Both the position numbers and the translations under genes were made by a program. This document shows positions 50,004 to 58,409 of a stretch of 64,000 bases of DNA, piece by piece. How positions within the stretch are numbered: position 1 is the stretch's first letter; the number at the start of each line of letters is the position of its first letter. Below the pieces are notes generated by a model. It worked only from the letters and a program-made list of their open reading frames with translations, searched no databases and was not told where the DNA came from. The DNA comes from Actinomycetota bacterium (lineage in GTDB: Bacteria; Actinomycetota; Thermoleophilia; Solirubrobacterales; 70-9), in NCBI GenBank assembly GCA_005885405.1, contig VAYN01000011.1, positions 29,195 to 93,194 on the forward strand. Direction: 5' to 3'.

Positions 50004-50951
50004 GGGCTTTTCGAGCAGCCCGTGCTCGAGGTCCCATTCAGCCCATTCGTCGAGGACCGCCTGGTCGAACGGATACGGGCGGAGGATCGGTAGTAGCGCC
50101 GAGAGCTGCGCTTCCTGATCGGCGCGATCGAGGCTGGAGTCGGCGGTGAGGAGGTCGTCGAGGGCCTGATCCGGGTTGACGACCGCGAAGAGGTAGCCGC
50201 GGCGGGTGGCGCGGACCACCGCCTCGACCAGGTCGGGGTCGTCCTCGAGGGTCTCCCGCGAGGTGGTCAGGACCAGCTCGGGGTAGGGGGGAGCGCCGAA
50301 GCGGTCGACCTTGAAGAGGCGAATCGGCACGCCCTGCTGGCGCAGCGCGACCCCCTCGGCGTTCCAGAAGCCGGTCGCCGCGTCGACCTTGCCGGCGGCG
50401 AGGGAGGGGACGGCGGTGAAGCCGATCGTCACCCTCTCGACCTCGGCGGGGTCGCCGCTGTCGGCTTCGACCTCGGAGTCGACGACCGCTTCGTCGGAGG
50501 GCAGGCCGGAGACCCCGACGCGATGCCCCTGCAGGTCCCGCGGCCGTCGCACCGGGCCGTCGCCACGGGCGATCACCGCTGCCAGCGGGCGGGAGACGAT
50601 CGGGGCGACGCCAACGAGGTCGATACCGCGCTCGCGGGCGATCCCGAGGTCGTGGATGTCGAGGATCGCGAACTCGACCCGGCCGGCGCCAAGCAGCTTT
50701 GGCGCGTCGGTCGATTCGCCCGGCGGCTGCACCTTGAGGTCGACCCCGTCCTCGCGGTAGTAGCCGCGGGCGAGGGCCGAGTAGATGCCGCTGTGGACCG
50801 CGTTGGGGATGAAATCGAGGACGAGGGTCGCCGCTTCGGGTGCAGCAGACGTCGCGCCTCTCGGCACGCCCGGTTCTGCGCCGTCCCCTCCGCAGCCGGG
50901 GGCACCGGCAAGCAGGAAGACGGCCGCCAGCAGCGCGACAGCCCGTCTCAT
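49968..50951 (-). CDS. ABC-transporter substrate-binding lipoprotein (NMT1/THI5-like)
   Basis: 327 residues, signal with lipobox GAPGCGGD. The periplasmic-binding fold of the NMT1/ThiY family is shown by LVLDFIPNAVHSGIYSALAR, GYYREDGVDLKVQPPGESTD, FAILDIHDLGIARERGIDLV and GKVDAATGFWNAEGVALRQQ. Family members bind pyrimidine or thiamine precursors, taurine or nitrate. No permease or ATPase gene is adjacent in the window, so its transporter partners are elsewhere. Ligand uncertain. Confidence 0.8.
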   Translation of the reverse strand: MRRAVALLAAVFLLAGAPGCGGDGAEPGVPRGATSAAPEAATLVLDFIPNAVHSGIYSALARGYYREDGVDLKVQPPGESTDAPKLLGAGRVEFAILDIHDLGIARERGIDLVGVAPIVSRPLAAVIARGDGPVRRPRDLQGHRVGVSGLPSDEAVVDSEVEADSGDPAEVERVTIGFTAVPSLAAGKVDAATGFWNAEGVALRQQGVPIRLFKVDRFGAPPYPELVLTTSRETLEDDPDLVEAVVRATRRGYLFAVVNPDQALDDLLTADSSLDRADQEAQLSALLPILRPYPFDQAVLDEWAEWDLEHGLLEKPLDVEQAFHQVG

Positions 50952-51033
50952 CTGGCGCGGGAACCTATTTCATCGAGAAAATCTGGGTAGACTGCCGCCG
51001 CTTACCTGATCACGGGAAATCGAGGAGGAAAGA

Positions 51034-51807
51034 GTGCAGGAGAGAGGTCTAGCCGCATATCTAGCTGAGCTGATCGGCACGTTGCTGCTGGTCTTCTTCA
51101 TCACCAGCGTCGTTGTCCTGTTTGTTTCGACCGGCGGCCAGGCGCAGTTCGGGTCTGACTTCGCCGTCATCGGACTCGTCCACGCTTTCCTGCTCTTCGG
51201 GCTGATCGTGATGTTTGGGGTGGTCAGCGGAGGCCACTTCAACCCTGTGGTCACGCTGGCGGCGATGGTGATCCGCCGCATCCGCCCGCTCGACGGGGTC
51301 ATCTACATGCTGGCCCAGCTCTCCGGCGGTGTCCTCGGCGCGCTGCTGACGAAGGCGTTGCTGGAGGACGAGGGTCGCGCCACCAACTACGGCGCCCTCG
51401 AAGTAAGCGGTCTCCTCGCTGGCAATACCGCCGGCGCGATTGTCGAGATGATCGGAACCTTCGTCCTCGTCCTCGTCATCCTCACCGCCGTCTACTCGGA
51501 GAAGAGCTTCAAGGAGTGGGCGCCGCTGGCGATTGGTACCACCCTCGGCTTCCTGGTCATGGTCATCGGCCCGCTCGACGGCGCCGGCTTCAACCCGGCC
51601 CGCTGGTTCGGCCCCGCCCTCGTCGGCAGCAGCTGGGGCGACGTCTGGCCCTTCCTCGTCGGCCCGATCGTCGGCTCGCTGCTGGCGGCCGGCGTCTACC
51701 GCTTCATCCTTGAGCCGGGCGGTCTGCCCCCGACCGAACCGCCGGAGCACGTGCGGCCGCCGGTCCCGAAACGGGCGACCCCGACCAGCGACAAGCCCGC
51801 CGACTAA
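51034..51807 (+). CDS. Aquaporin/MIP-family channel
   Basis: 257 residues with six membrane helices. The first NPA box is NPV (GGHFNPVVTLAAMVIRR) and the second is intact (GAGFNPARWFGPALVG) with the selectivity Arg. The start GTG 51034 has GAGGAGGAAAGA upstream. A Pro-rich cytosolic tail of 40 residues follows the sixth helix. Water is the likely substrate; NPV in the first loop is seen in some bacterial members. Followed by a clear terminator. Confidence 0.88.
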   Translation: MQERGLAAYLAELIGTLLLVFFITSVVVLFVSTGGQAQFGSDFAVIGLVHAFLLFGLIVMFGVVSGGHFNPVVTLAAMVIRRIRPLDGVIYMLAQLSGGVLGALLTKALLEDEGRATNYGALEVSGLLAGNTAGAIVEMIGTFVLVLVILTAVYSEKSFKEWAPLAIGTTLGFLVMVIGPLDGAGFNPARWFGPALVGSSWGDVWPFLVGPIVGSLLAAGVYRFILEPGGLPPTEPPEHVRPPVPKRATPTSDKPAD

Positions 51808-51834
51808 GCATCGGCGAGGCAAAGCAGCTTCCAA

Positions 51835-51866
51835 GGCGCCACCCGAGAGGGTGGCGCCTTTTCTTT
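51835..51866 (+). terminator. Rho-independent terminator after the aquaporin gene
   Basis: GGCGCCACCC, loop GAGA, GGGTGGCGCC (10-bp perfect stem) followed by TTTTCTTT at 51859-51866. It ends the aquaporin transcript and leaves about 40 bases before fbiC. Confidence 0.9.
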
Positions 51867-51905
51867 GGGCGCCTGCCGGCCCGGCGGGTGCAGTAGCTTG
51901 GCGCT

Positions 51906-54191
51906 GTGCGTCGGGTCACCTTCTCCCGCAACTTCACGCTCTCGCTGTCACGCACGTGCCAGTGCTACTGCAAGTACTGCGCCTTCGCCACGCACCAGGC
52001 GCATATCCACGCGCCGGAGGAGGTTGAACGGCAGCTTGATGAGGCGCTGAAACGGAATGCCAAGGAGCTCCTGGTTCTGACCGGGGAGCGACCTGAGGTG
52101 AACCCTGTGGTCGCCGAGCGCTTGAAGCTCTGGGGGCATGAGGACTTCACGTCCTACGTCGTCTGGGCCTGCGAACGGGCTCTGGAGCGGGGGATGCTGC
52201 CGCACACGAACCTCGGCGTGCTGGACAAGCGGGACCTGGCGCGGTTGCGAGAGGTGACGGCATCCCAGGGGCTGATGCTTGAGAGCACTGCCGAGCGGCT
52301 GATGGACACCGTCCACGCCGGTTCTCCCACCAAGCACCCTTCAGCCCGCCTCGCCACGATAGAAGCTGCGGGCGAACTGAAGATCCCGTTTACGACTGGG
52401 ATCCTCGTTGGTATCGGGGAGACGCCTGGGGAGCGGGTTGAGGCCCTGGAAGCGCTTGCCGCTAGCGACGCTCGGCACGGGCATATCCAGGAGGTGATCC
52501 TTCAGAACTTTGTGCCGCACCCGCGGTATTACGGGGCTGAGGTGGCTGAGATCGCGGATGAGGCTTCGCGTGAGCGTTGGGGGGAGGGCGGGGGTACCTC
52601 CTCCAGACGCAGCTCGCCTATGGCTCATGCTGAGTGTCTGGAGGAGGTACCCCCGCCCTCCCTGCCAGACTGGGCGAATCCTGTGGGTATCGACGAGATT
52701 GAGCTACTGATTTCGGAGTGCAAGCGCTTGATGCCCGACGTTGGGGTGCAGGTGCCGCCGAATCTCTCTGACTTCTGGCCTCAGTTGGTTGAGGCTGGCG
52801 CCACGGATCTGGGTGGGCTCAGTGCCAATGGGGATCACATCAGCCCTGAGGAGCCTTTTCCGTCGCCGCATCAGGTGCGGAAGGAGTTGGCCCCGAAGGG
52901 GTTTGCGCTGACGGAGCGCCTCTGCGTCTATCCGCAATACATGGACCCCGAGTGGATGGAGCAGGGGGTCCTGGATGTGATCAAGCTGAAGTACTGGAGC
53001 TTCATTCCGCGGAAGGGGTCTGGGCGCAAGTCCGAAGAGGTCATTGCTCCTGATCTTGCTCCGAAGGCGATTGCCAAGGGACGCGAGGGGCAGGAGCTCT
53101 CTGAGGATGAGTTGACTGCTCTCTTCGCCGAGACGCGGCCTGAGGTGATTGAGGAAATGCGGGTTGCTGCTGATGAGCTGCGGGCGGAGTTGGCTGGCGA
53201 CACCGTGACCTTCGTTGTCAACCGCAACATCAACTTCACCAACGTCTGTGTTGTCGGTTGCGCCTTCTGTGGGTTCGGCCAGGGGAAGCGGTCGCCTGAC
53301 GCTTATGAAGTGAGCGAGGCGGACTTCGCGGCGCGGATCGAAGACGCGGTTTCCTTCGGCGCGACCGAGCTCTGCATGCAGGGCGGCATCCATCCGGATC
53401 TCTCGCTTGAGGAGTACGGGCGTTGGTTGAGGCTGGCTAAGCAGACGGCGCCGCAGCTGCACCTGCACGCCTACTCGCCGATGGAGATCAACTGGGCCTG
53501 CGAGCGGTCGGGGAAGGAGCCGCGGGAGGTCTTTGAGTACCTGCTCGAGTGCGGGTTGGGGTCGACGCCGGGGACCGCGGCCGAGGTGCTGGACGACGGG
53601 GTCCGTCAGCGGATCTCGCCGAACAAGCTTCCCGCCGACCGCTGGGTGGAGATCATCGAGGCCTCCCACCGCGCCGGCCTGCGCTCGACCTCGACGGTGA
53701 TGTTCGGCCACATCGAGGAGCCGCGCGAGCTCGCCCGCCACATGAGGGTGATCCGCGCCCTGCAGGAACGGACCGGTGGCATCACTGAGTTCGTCCCGCT
53801 CAGCTTCATCCCCTTCAACACGATGCTGGGGCGGACCCACGGGATCGAGGAGATCTCGATGGGGGAGAACCTCAAGCACACCGCCGCCTTCCGCCTTGCC
53901 CTCGGGCGGACGATCCCGAACCTGCAGGCGAGCTGGGTGAAGATGGGCCTGGAGGGGGCAACGGAGGCGCTGCGCTGGGGCGTCAACGACCTCGGCGGCA
54001 CCCTGATGGAGGAGAACATCTCCCGCATGGCCGGCTCCCAGCACGGGGTCCGGCTCGAGCCCGAGCAGTTGGTCGCCGCCGCCCGGGCCGCCGGGCGGAA
54101 ACCGGCGCAGCGGACGACTCTGTACGAGATCATCGAGACGTATGCGAGCGATGGTCCTCGAGAGGCAGCGGCAGCCGCTCCGGCCGGCTGA
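51906..54191 (+). CDS. fbiC: FO synthase, fused CofG-CofH, with a 27-residue repeat insertion
   Basis: 761 residues with two radical-SAM domains. The first (CofG) has CX3CX2C as C18/C22/C25 in RTCQCYCKYCAF; the second (CofH) has C448/C452/C455 in TNVCVVGCAFCGF, followed by MQGGIHPDLSLEEYGRWL. Together they make the deazaflavin FO from tyrosine and a riboflavin precursor, the first step to F420. Residues 226-252 are encoded by the 81-bp palindromic element and sit at the end of the CofG barrel. Codon use in 51950-53300 is less GC-biased than in the last third. Start GTG 51906. Confidence 0.92.
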   Translation: MRRVTFSRNFTLSLSRTCQCYCKYCAFATHQAHIHAPEEVERQLDEALKRNAKELLVLTGERPEVNPVVAERLKLWGHEDFTSYVVWACERALERGMLPHTNLGVLDKRDLARLREVTASQGLMLESTAERLMDTVHAGSPTKHPSARLATIEAAGELKIPFTTGILVGIGETPGERVEALEALAASDARHGHIQEVILQNFVPHPRYYGAEVAEIADEASRERWGEGGGTSSRRSSPMAHAECLEEVPPPSLPDWANPVGIDEIELLISECKRLMPDVGVQVPPNLSDFWPQLVEAGATDLGGLSANGDHISPEEPFPSPHQVRKELAPKGFALTERLCVYPQYMDPEWMEQGVLDVIKLKYWSFIPRKGSGRKSEEVIAPDLAPKAIAKGREGQELSEDELTALFAETRPEVIEEMRVAADELRAELAGDTVTFVVNRNINFTNVCVVGCAFCGFGQGKRSPDAYEVSEADFAARIEDAVSFGATELCMQGGIHPDLSLEEYGRWLRLAKQTAPQLHLHAYSPMEINWACERSGKEPREVFEYLLECGLGSTPGTAAEVLDDGVRQRISPNKLPADRWVEIIEASHRAGLRSTSTVMFGHIEEPRELARHMRVIRALQERTGGITEFVPLSFIPFNTMLGRTHGIEEISMGENLKHTAAFRLALGRTIPNLQASWVKMGLEGATEALRWGVNDLGGTLMEENISRMAGSQHGVRLEPEQLVAAARAAGRKPAQRTTLYEIIETYASDGPREAAAAAPAG
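52582..52662. repeat. 81-bp palindromic element inserted in frame in fbiC
   Basis: Arms 52582-52608 and 52636-52662 are perfect 27-bp reverse complements; the 27-base loop (52609-52635) is the exact reverse complement of the loop of the intergenic element at 46966-46992. The full 81 bp equals 27 codons and encodes residues 226-252, beginning EGGGTSSRRSSP. In related FO synthases this position is a short connection, so I infer an insertion. Confidence 0.93.
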
Positions 54192-55140
54192 GCTGCCCGA
54201 GCCCGAGCCAGCAACCGGCCAGGTCCAGATCGCGGTCCACGCCTGCGGCGTCTGCCGCACCGATCTCCACATCCTCGACGGCGAGCTCGCCGAGCCGAAG
54301 CTGCCACTGGTGATGGGGCACCAGATCGTCGGCACGGTGCGCGAGGTGGGGGACGGGGTCGAGCGGCTCGCGCCCGGCGACCGCGTCGGCGTTCCCTGGC
54401 TGGGCTGGACCTGCGGCGTGTGCCGCTACTGCCGCAGCGGCCGCGAGAATCTCTGCGACCGCGCCAGGTTCACCGGCTACGACATCGACGGCGGCTACGC
54501 CGAGGTGGCGGTCGCCGACGCACGCTTCTGCTTCCCGATCCCCGAGGGCTATCCCGACGCGCAGGCGGCGCCGCTCCTCTGCGCGGGGTTGATCGGCTAC
54601 CGGGCGCTGCGGCTGGTGGGCGAGGCGGAGCGGATCGGGTTCTACGGGTTCGGCGCCGCCGCCCACATCCTCTGCCAGGTCGCGGTGCACCAGGGGCGGC
54701 GAGTCTTCGCCTTCACCCGCGAGGGCGACGAGGAGACGCAGGCGTTCGCGCGCCGGCTCGGGGCCGAGTGGGCGGGCGGATCAGAGGAGACGCCGCCGGA
54801 GGAGCTTGACGGCGCGATCGTCTTCGCCCCGGTCGGGGCGCTGATGACGGCGGCGCTGCGGGTCAGCGCCAAGGGGGCGCGGATCATCAGCGCCGGCATC
54901 CACATGAGCGACATCCCCTCTTTTCCCTACGCCGAGCTCTGGGAGGAGCGAACGCTGGGGTCAGTAGCCAACCTGACCCGCCGCGACGGCGAGGAGTTCA
55001 TCGCCCTGGCGCCGGAGGTTCCGGTCGCCACCGAGGTCGAGGTCTACCCGCTCGGGAAGGCAAATCGGGCCCTCGACGACCTCCGCGCCGGCCGCTTCCG
55101 AGGCGCCGCGGTTCTATCCGTCGCCTCTTCGGGTAGCTGA
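54142..55140 (+). CDS. Zinc-dependent alcohol dehydrogenase family protein
   Basis: 332 residues of the MDR family. Catalytic zinc: Cys in HACGVCRTDLHILDG, His in MGHQIVGTV; structural zinc: the four-Cys lobe in GWTCGVCRYCRSGRENLCD. Cofactor region FYGFGAAAHILCQVAVHQGR deviates from GxGxxG. It resembles AdhA-like alcohol dehydrogenases. The first 50 bases overlap the end of fbiC, and a second ATG lies three codons on. Substrate unknown. Confidence 0.82.
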   Translation: MRAMVLERQRQPLRPAELPEPEPATGQVQIAVHACGVCRTDLHILDGELAEPKLPLVMGHQIVGTVREVGDGVERLAPGDRVGVPWLGWTCGVCRYCRSGRENLCDRARFTGYDIDGGYAEVAVADARFCFPIPEGYPDAQAAPLLCAGLIGYRALRLVGEAERIGFYGFGAAAHILCQVAVHQGRRVFAFTREGDEETQAFARRLGAEWAGGSEETPPEELDGAIVFAPVGALMTAALRVSAKGARIISAGIHMSDIPSFPYAELWEERTLGSVANLTRRDGEEFIALAPEVPVATEVEVYPLGKANRALDDLRAGRFRGAAVLSVASSGS

Positions 55141-55166
55141 ATCGCATCCATTTAAGCCAGGAAGGG

Positions 55167-55364
55167 ATGCAGATGAGCGACGAGATCCGCAACAAGGACG
55201 ACGCCAAGGGACGCGTGAAGGAGGCCGCCGGCAGTCTCACCGGCGATGACGACCTCAAGCGCGAAGGCAAGGTCGACAGGGCCTCGGGCGCCGTCAAGGA
55301 CGGTCTCGACAAGGCGTCCGACAAGGTGAAGGACACGCTCGGCAAAGACCGGGATCGGGGCTAG
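55167..55364 (+). CDS. CsbD-family small stress protein
   Basis: 65 residues, very hydrophilic: KDDAKGRVKEAAGSLTGDDD and KREGKVDRASGAVKDGLDKA are the CsbD signature. The gene has AGGAAGG upstream; the second Met (55173) may be the true start. CsbD proteins accumulate in general stress in other bacteria; molecular role unknown. Confidence 0.85.
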   Translation: MQMSDEIRNKDDAKGRVKEAAGSLTGDDDLKREGKVDRASGAVKDGLDKASDKVKDTLGKDRDRG

Positions 55365-55368
55365 TTCC

Positions 55369-56172
55369 TTAGCGGAATAAGTCCTCGCCGGGGGGGCGAT
55401 GGAGGGCGGCGGCGCCGGGGCCGTCCTCCGCTTTCACGTACTGGCCGAGGCCGCGGACGATCGCGGCGGGGGTGTTCGACGTCTTGGTCCTGACGAGGTC
55501 GGCGGCGGCTGCGACCTCGTCGGCGATCGCGATCACGGTCGCCTGTAGCTCGCGGCCGCTCGAGTCCTCGCGGCCGCGCCAGTCATCCAGTGGTACGAGA
55601 CCGGCGCAGCCGACCGCCACCTCGGCCTGGCCTAGCCGCCACGCTCGACCGAAGCTGTCGGAGATCACGACCGCTGGGTGGGACAAGGGGTGGGGGTCGG
55701 CGGACAACAGCGGGGAGGGTCCGGCGACCCCCACCCCTTGTCCCTCGATCGCGGTTCGGAGTTCGGCGCGGATGGTTCGGGCGGAGTTGTCGGGGTCGGC
55801 TGGGAGTAGGCAGACGGTTCCGGCTTCGGGGAGATTTGAGCTGTCGATGCCGGCGTTGGCGCAGACGAAGCCGTGGTGGGTTTCGGTGATCAGGACCCGG
55901 TCCTCACGCAGCACCTCGCGGCTCTCGGAGAGGATCAGCTCCACGAGCTCAGCCTCCTTACCCAGCTTCTTTGCCAGCTCGATCGCCCTCTCGGATGGCT
56001 CTACGTCCTGTAGCCGCCGCACCTGTCCCTCGGCCTTGGAGACGATCTTCTGGGAGATTACGACGATGTCGTCGGGTTCCAGCTCGGCGCTCTCGGCGAT
56101 CAGCTCGCCGATCTTCATTCCCTTCGTGACCTCAGGCAGTCCCTCGACGGGGAGGACCCGGAGGTCGGTCAT
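55369..56172 (-). CDS. cofE: Coenzyme F420-0:L-glutamate ligase, with palindromic insertion
   Basis: 267 residues; only the CofE half is present, no FbiB C-terminal nitroreductase domain. VLPVEGLPEVTKGMKIGELI, DDIVVISQKIVSKAEGQVRR, ITETHHGFVCANAGIDSSNL and VVISDSFGRAWRLGQAEVAV are the usual ligase motifs binding GTP and metal. It adds glutamates to F420-0. ATGA overlap with cofC gives the start at 56172. Residues 143-165 (starting QGVGVAGPSPLL) are encoded by a palindrome and precede VVISDSFGR, where other CofE proteins are shorter. Confidence 0.88.
   Translation of the reverse strand: MTDLRVLPVEGLPEVTKGMKIGELIAESAELEPDDIVVISQKIVSKAEGQVRRLQDVEPSERAIELAKKLGKEAELVELILSESREVLREDRVLITETHHGFVCANAGIDSSNLPEAGTVCLLPADPDNSARTIRAELRTAIEGQGVGVAGPSPLLSADPHPLSHPAVVISDSFGRAWRLGQAEVAVGCAGLVPLDDWRGREDSSGRELQATVIAIADEVAAAADLVRTKTSNTPAAIVRGLGQYVKAEDGPGAAALHRPPGEDLFR
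55680..55744. repeat. In-frame palindromic element in cofE (25-bp arms)
   Basis: Arms 55680-55704 and 55720-55744 are reverse complements at 24 of 25 positions; loop CAACAGCGGGGAGGG (15 bases). It encodes CofE residues 143-165 without disturbing the frame. Arm and loop sequences differ from the other elements in the window, so kinship rests on architecture and position. Confidence 0.8.
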
Positions 56173-56755
56173 ATTCCGAGCGCCTTGGCGGTGCGGCGGG
56201 CGCGCTTGGGGTTCTTTGCCAGCTCGCGGGTGAGGGCGATGGCGTCGGCTGGGGTGTCGAGGTCGAGTTCGATCGAGGGGAGGTTCTCGATCGCGAACGG
56301 GATGCCGGTCGCGCGGGCGGACTCGACGTGGCGGTCGCGGCTGCCCTCGCCGAAGGAAGGGACGATTGCGTTGGGGGGGCTGAGCAGGAGGGCGTTGGTG
56401 CCGGTGCCGTGGCGGTCGGGGACGATGCCGACGTAGCGGTCGGGGACGCCGGTGAGGAGGCGGTCGAGCTCGCGGGGGTCGAGCAGCGGGCAATCGCCGG
56501 CGAGGAGGACCACCTGCTCGGCACCCTCGACTTCGGCGCGGGCGATGCCGGCCAGGGCGGCCTCCACGTGCCCGGCGTCTTCGGGGTCACTGACCACCTC
56601 GGCTCCGGCCTTGTTCGCCAGCTCCTGATCGCCTCCAGCACGTCGGCAACCATCGCCGCGGCCAGCTCGCGCCGGCGCTCGGCGTCGAGCCCGGTGGCAA
56701 GGCGCTGCTTCGCCGCGCCGAGGCGCTTGACGGGGAGGACGGCGGTGGCGTTCAA
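56169..56755 (-). pseudogene. cofC: 2-phospholactate/PEP guanylyltransferase with internal deletion and frameshift
   Basis: The N-terminal part (TTG 56755; NATAVLPVKRLGAAKQRLAT, then LAAAMVADVLEAI) is in one frame. The rest (ELANKAGAEVVSDPEDAGHV, VVLLAGDCPLLDPRELDRLL, PDRHGTGTNALLLSPPNAIV, LDLDTPADAIALT) is in another. The switch is near 56620-56632, and compared with the known layout of CofC/FbiD about 18-20 residues (the second beta strand) are missing between them. So a deletion not divisible by three is present. It would activate phospholactate or PEP for F420. If the deletion is real the enzyme is inactive. Confidence 0.75.
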
Positions 56756-57678
56756 GGTGAAGCGAGCGTAGCGGCGTAGTCGAGCACCGTACGGGCGACG
56801 CGCACGCGTCCAGGGGCGTCCTCCATCAGCGTCGGCGCCGCGAGCGTCTCGATCTCCGCCGGCGGCGGGTCGGGATCGGCCTCGTCGACGACCATCGCGT
56901 CGATCAGGCCGGCGTAGAGGGAGGCGACGCCGGCGGCGGTGGTCGGGCGCCCGATCCCTTCCATGAAGCGATCGGTCGGTCCCTTGACGACGGCGCCGGC
57001 GACGTAGGGGCTGACGGCGATGACGGGGGCGTGGGAGCCCGCGATCGCCTCCCGCATCCCCGGGATCGCGAGGATCGGGCCGATGCTGATCACCGGGTTC
57101 GAGGGTCCGAGGACGATCGCCTCGGCTGCGGCGATCGCCTCCAGGACCTCAGGCGTCGGCTTCGCTGCCTCGATCCCCTCCAGCTGCACGCCCTCGACCG
57201 GCGGCTGGCCGCCGTCGAGGATCAGGTACTCCTGCAGGGCGCGCGTTCCGGCGGGGGTGATCACCTGGGTGCGGACGGGGGTGTCGGCCATCGGCAGCAC
57301 CCGCGCCTCGACCCCGAGGCCGCGGGCGATCTGCGCCTGCGCGTCGGTGGGGCGACCGCCGTCGTCGAGGAACTGGCGCCGGTAGAGGCAGGCGGCGAGG
57401 TCCCGGTCGGAGAGGCCGAACCAGCTGGGGGCGCCGAGTTGCTTGAGGCGCTCGAAGGTGGTGAAGGTGTCGTCGCGGATGCCCCAGCCCCGCTCGGCGT
57501 CGATTTCGCCGCTGAGCCAGTAGGTGACGAGGTCGGGGTCGGGGGATACGTGGACGCCGAGCGTCTCGATGTCGTCACCGGTGTTGGCGATCACCGCCAG
57601 GTCGGAGCCCAGCTCCTCCTGCATCCCGGCGGCGAGTTTGGCGCCGCCGGTGCCGCCGGCAAGGAGGGCGACGCGCAT
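56752..57678 (-). CDS. cofD: 2-phospho-L-lactate (or PEP) transferase of F420 synthesis
   Basis: 308 residues, CofD/FbiA family. VALLAGGTGGAKLAAGMQEE binds the nucleotide; VIANTGDDIETLGVHVSPDP and the WGIRDDTFTTFERLKQLGAP stretch form the FO site; IVLGPSNPVISIGPILAIPG is conserved. It moves the phospholactyl or PEP group to FO. TTGA overlaps its stop with the cofC start; the order is npdG-cofD-cofC-cofE on the minus strand. Actinobacterial FbiA uses PEP to give dehydro-F420. Confidence 0.92.
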   Translation of the reverse strand: MRVALLAGGTGGAKLAAGMQEELGSDLAVIANTGDDIETLGVHVSPDPDLVTYWLSGEIDAERGWGIRDDTFTTFERLKQLGAPSWFGLSDRDLAACLYRRQFLDDGGRPTDAQAQIARGLGVEARVLPMADTPVRTQVITPAGTRALQEYLILDGGQPPVEGVQLEGIEAAKPTPEVLEAIAAAEAIVLGPSNPVISIGPILAIPGMREAIAGSHAPVIAVSPYVAGAVVKGPTDRFMEGIGRPTTAAGVASLYAGLIDAMVVDEADPDPPPAEIETLAAPTLMEDAPGRVRVARTVLDYAATLASP

Positions 57679-57683
57679 CGGCG

Positions 57684-58358
57684 CTAGGCCCAGTGGTCGG
57701 CGTCGGGGAGGCCGGTGAGGCGGATCCCGGCGTGCACCTTGTAGCGGGTGTTGACCGAGATCAGCATCGGCGTCAGCTGCTCGACGATCCGCGCCATCTC
57801 GAGGGCGCCGGCGTTGACGGCGCGGAGGCCGGGAATCAGCTCGATCAGCCGGGCGACGCGGGCCTTGTGGACCTTCTTGTCGCCGCAGACGAGGATGTCC
57901 TCGCCGAGCTCGGCGTCGAGGTCGGCGAGGGTGGGGGCGCCGACCGTGTGCAGGGCGGAGACGACGGTCACGCCCTCGGGGACCATCTCCTGCGCCTGCT
58001 GCGCGGCCGAGCCCTGCCAGACGCCGAGCGAGCGGGTCGCTTTGCCGCTGACGGCGGCGGCGAGGGGGACGGTGCAGTCGACCAGGATCTGGCCCGACTG
58101 CAGCGCCTCGCGCAGGTTGTTGAGGTTCTCCGACTGGGCGCGGAAGGGGACGGTGAGGAAGACAACCTCGCCCTTGGTCGCCGCCTCGGCGTTCTCCAAG
58201 CCGGTGACGTCGGCGTCGGGGACGTCAGCACGGATCTTCGCCGCTGCCTCCTCGGCCCGCTCGGCCGAGCGAGAACCAAGCACAACAGGCACCCCAGCCT
58301 TAGCCCAGCGCCGAGCCAACCCAGCGCCAAGGGCGCCAGTGCCGCCAATGATCGGAAT
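57684..58358 (-). CDS. npdG: F420H2:NADP+ oxidoreductase with non-standard start codon
   Basis: 224 residues if begun at the ATT at 58358. The N-terminal dinucleotide-binding segment PIIGGTGALGAGLARRWAKA is essential and lies upstream of the first usual start (TTG 58319). In that frame a TAG stands a few codons further up and no ATG, GTG or TTG lies between. Further motifs: LGSRSAERAEEAAAKIRADV, LDAELGEDILVCGDKKVHKA and IPGLRAVNAGALEMARIVEQ, as in archaeal Fno. It exchanges hydride between F420 and NADP. Six bases separate it from cofD. Confidence 0.82.
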   Translation of the reverse strand: MPIIGGTGALGAGLARRWAKAGVPVVLGSRSAERAEEAAAKIRADVPDADVTGLENAEAATKGEVVFLTVPFRAQSENLNNLREALQSGQILVDCTVPLAAAVSGKATRSLGVWQGSAAQQAQEMVPEGVTVVSALHTVGAPTLADLDAELGEDILVCGDKKVHKARVARLIELIPGLRAVNAGALEMARIVEQLTPMLISVNTRYKVHAGIRLTGLPDADHWA

Positions 58359-58409
58359 CGGTTCCGCTGGATCGAAGGGCTAGGGCGGGCAGTCTATGCT
58401 CCCCGCCTC

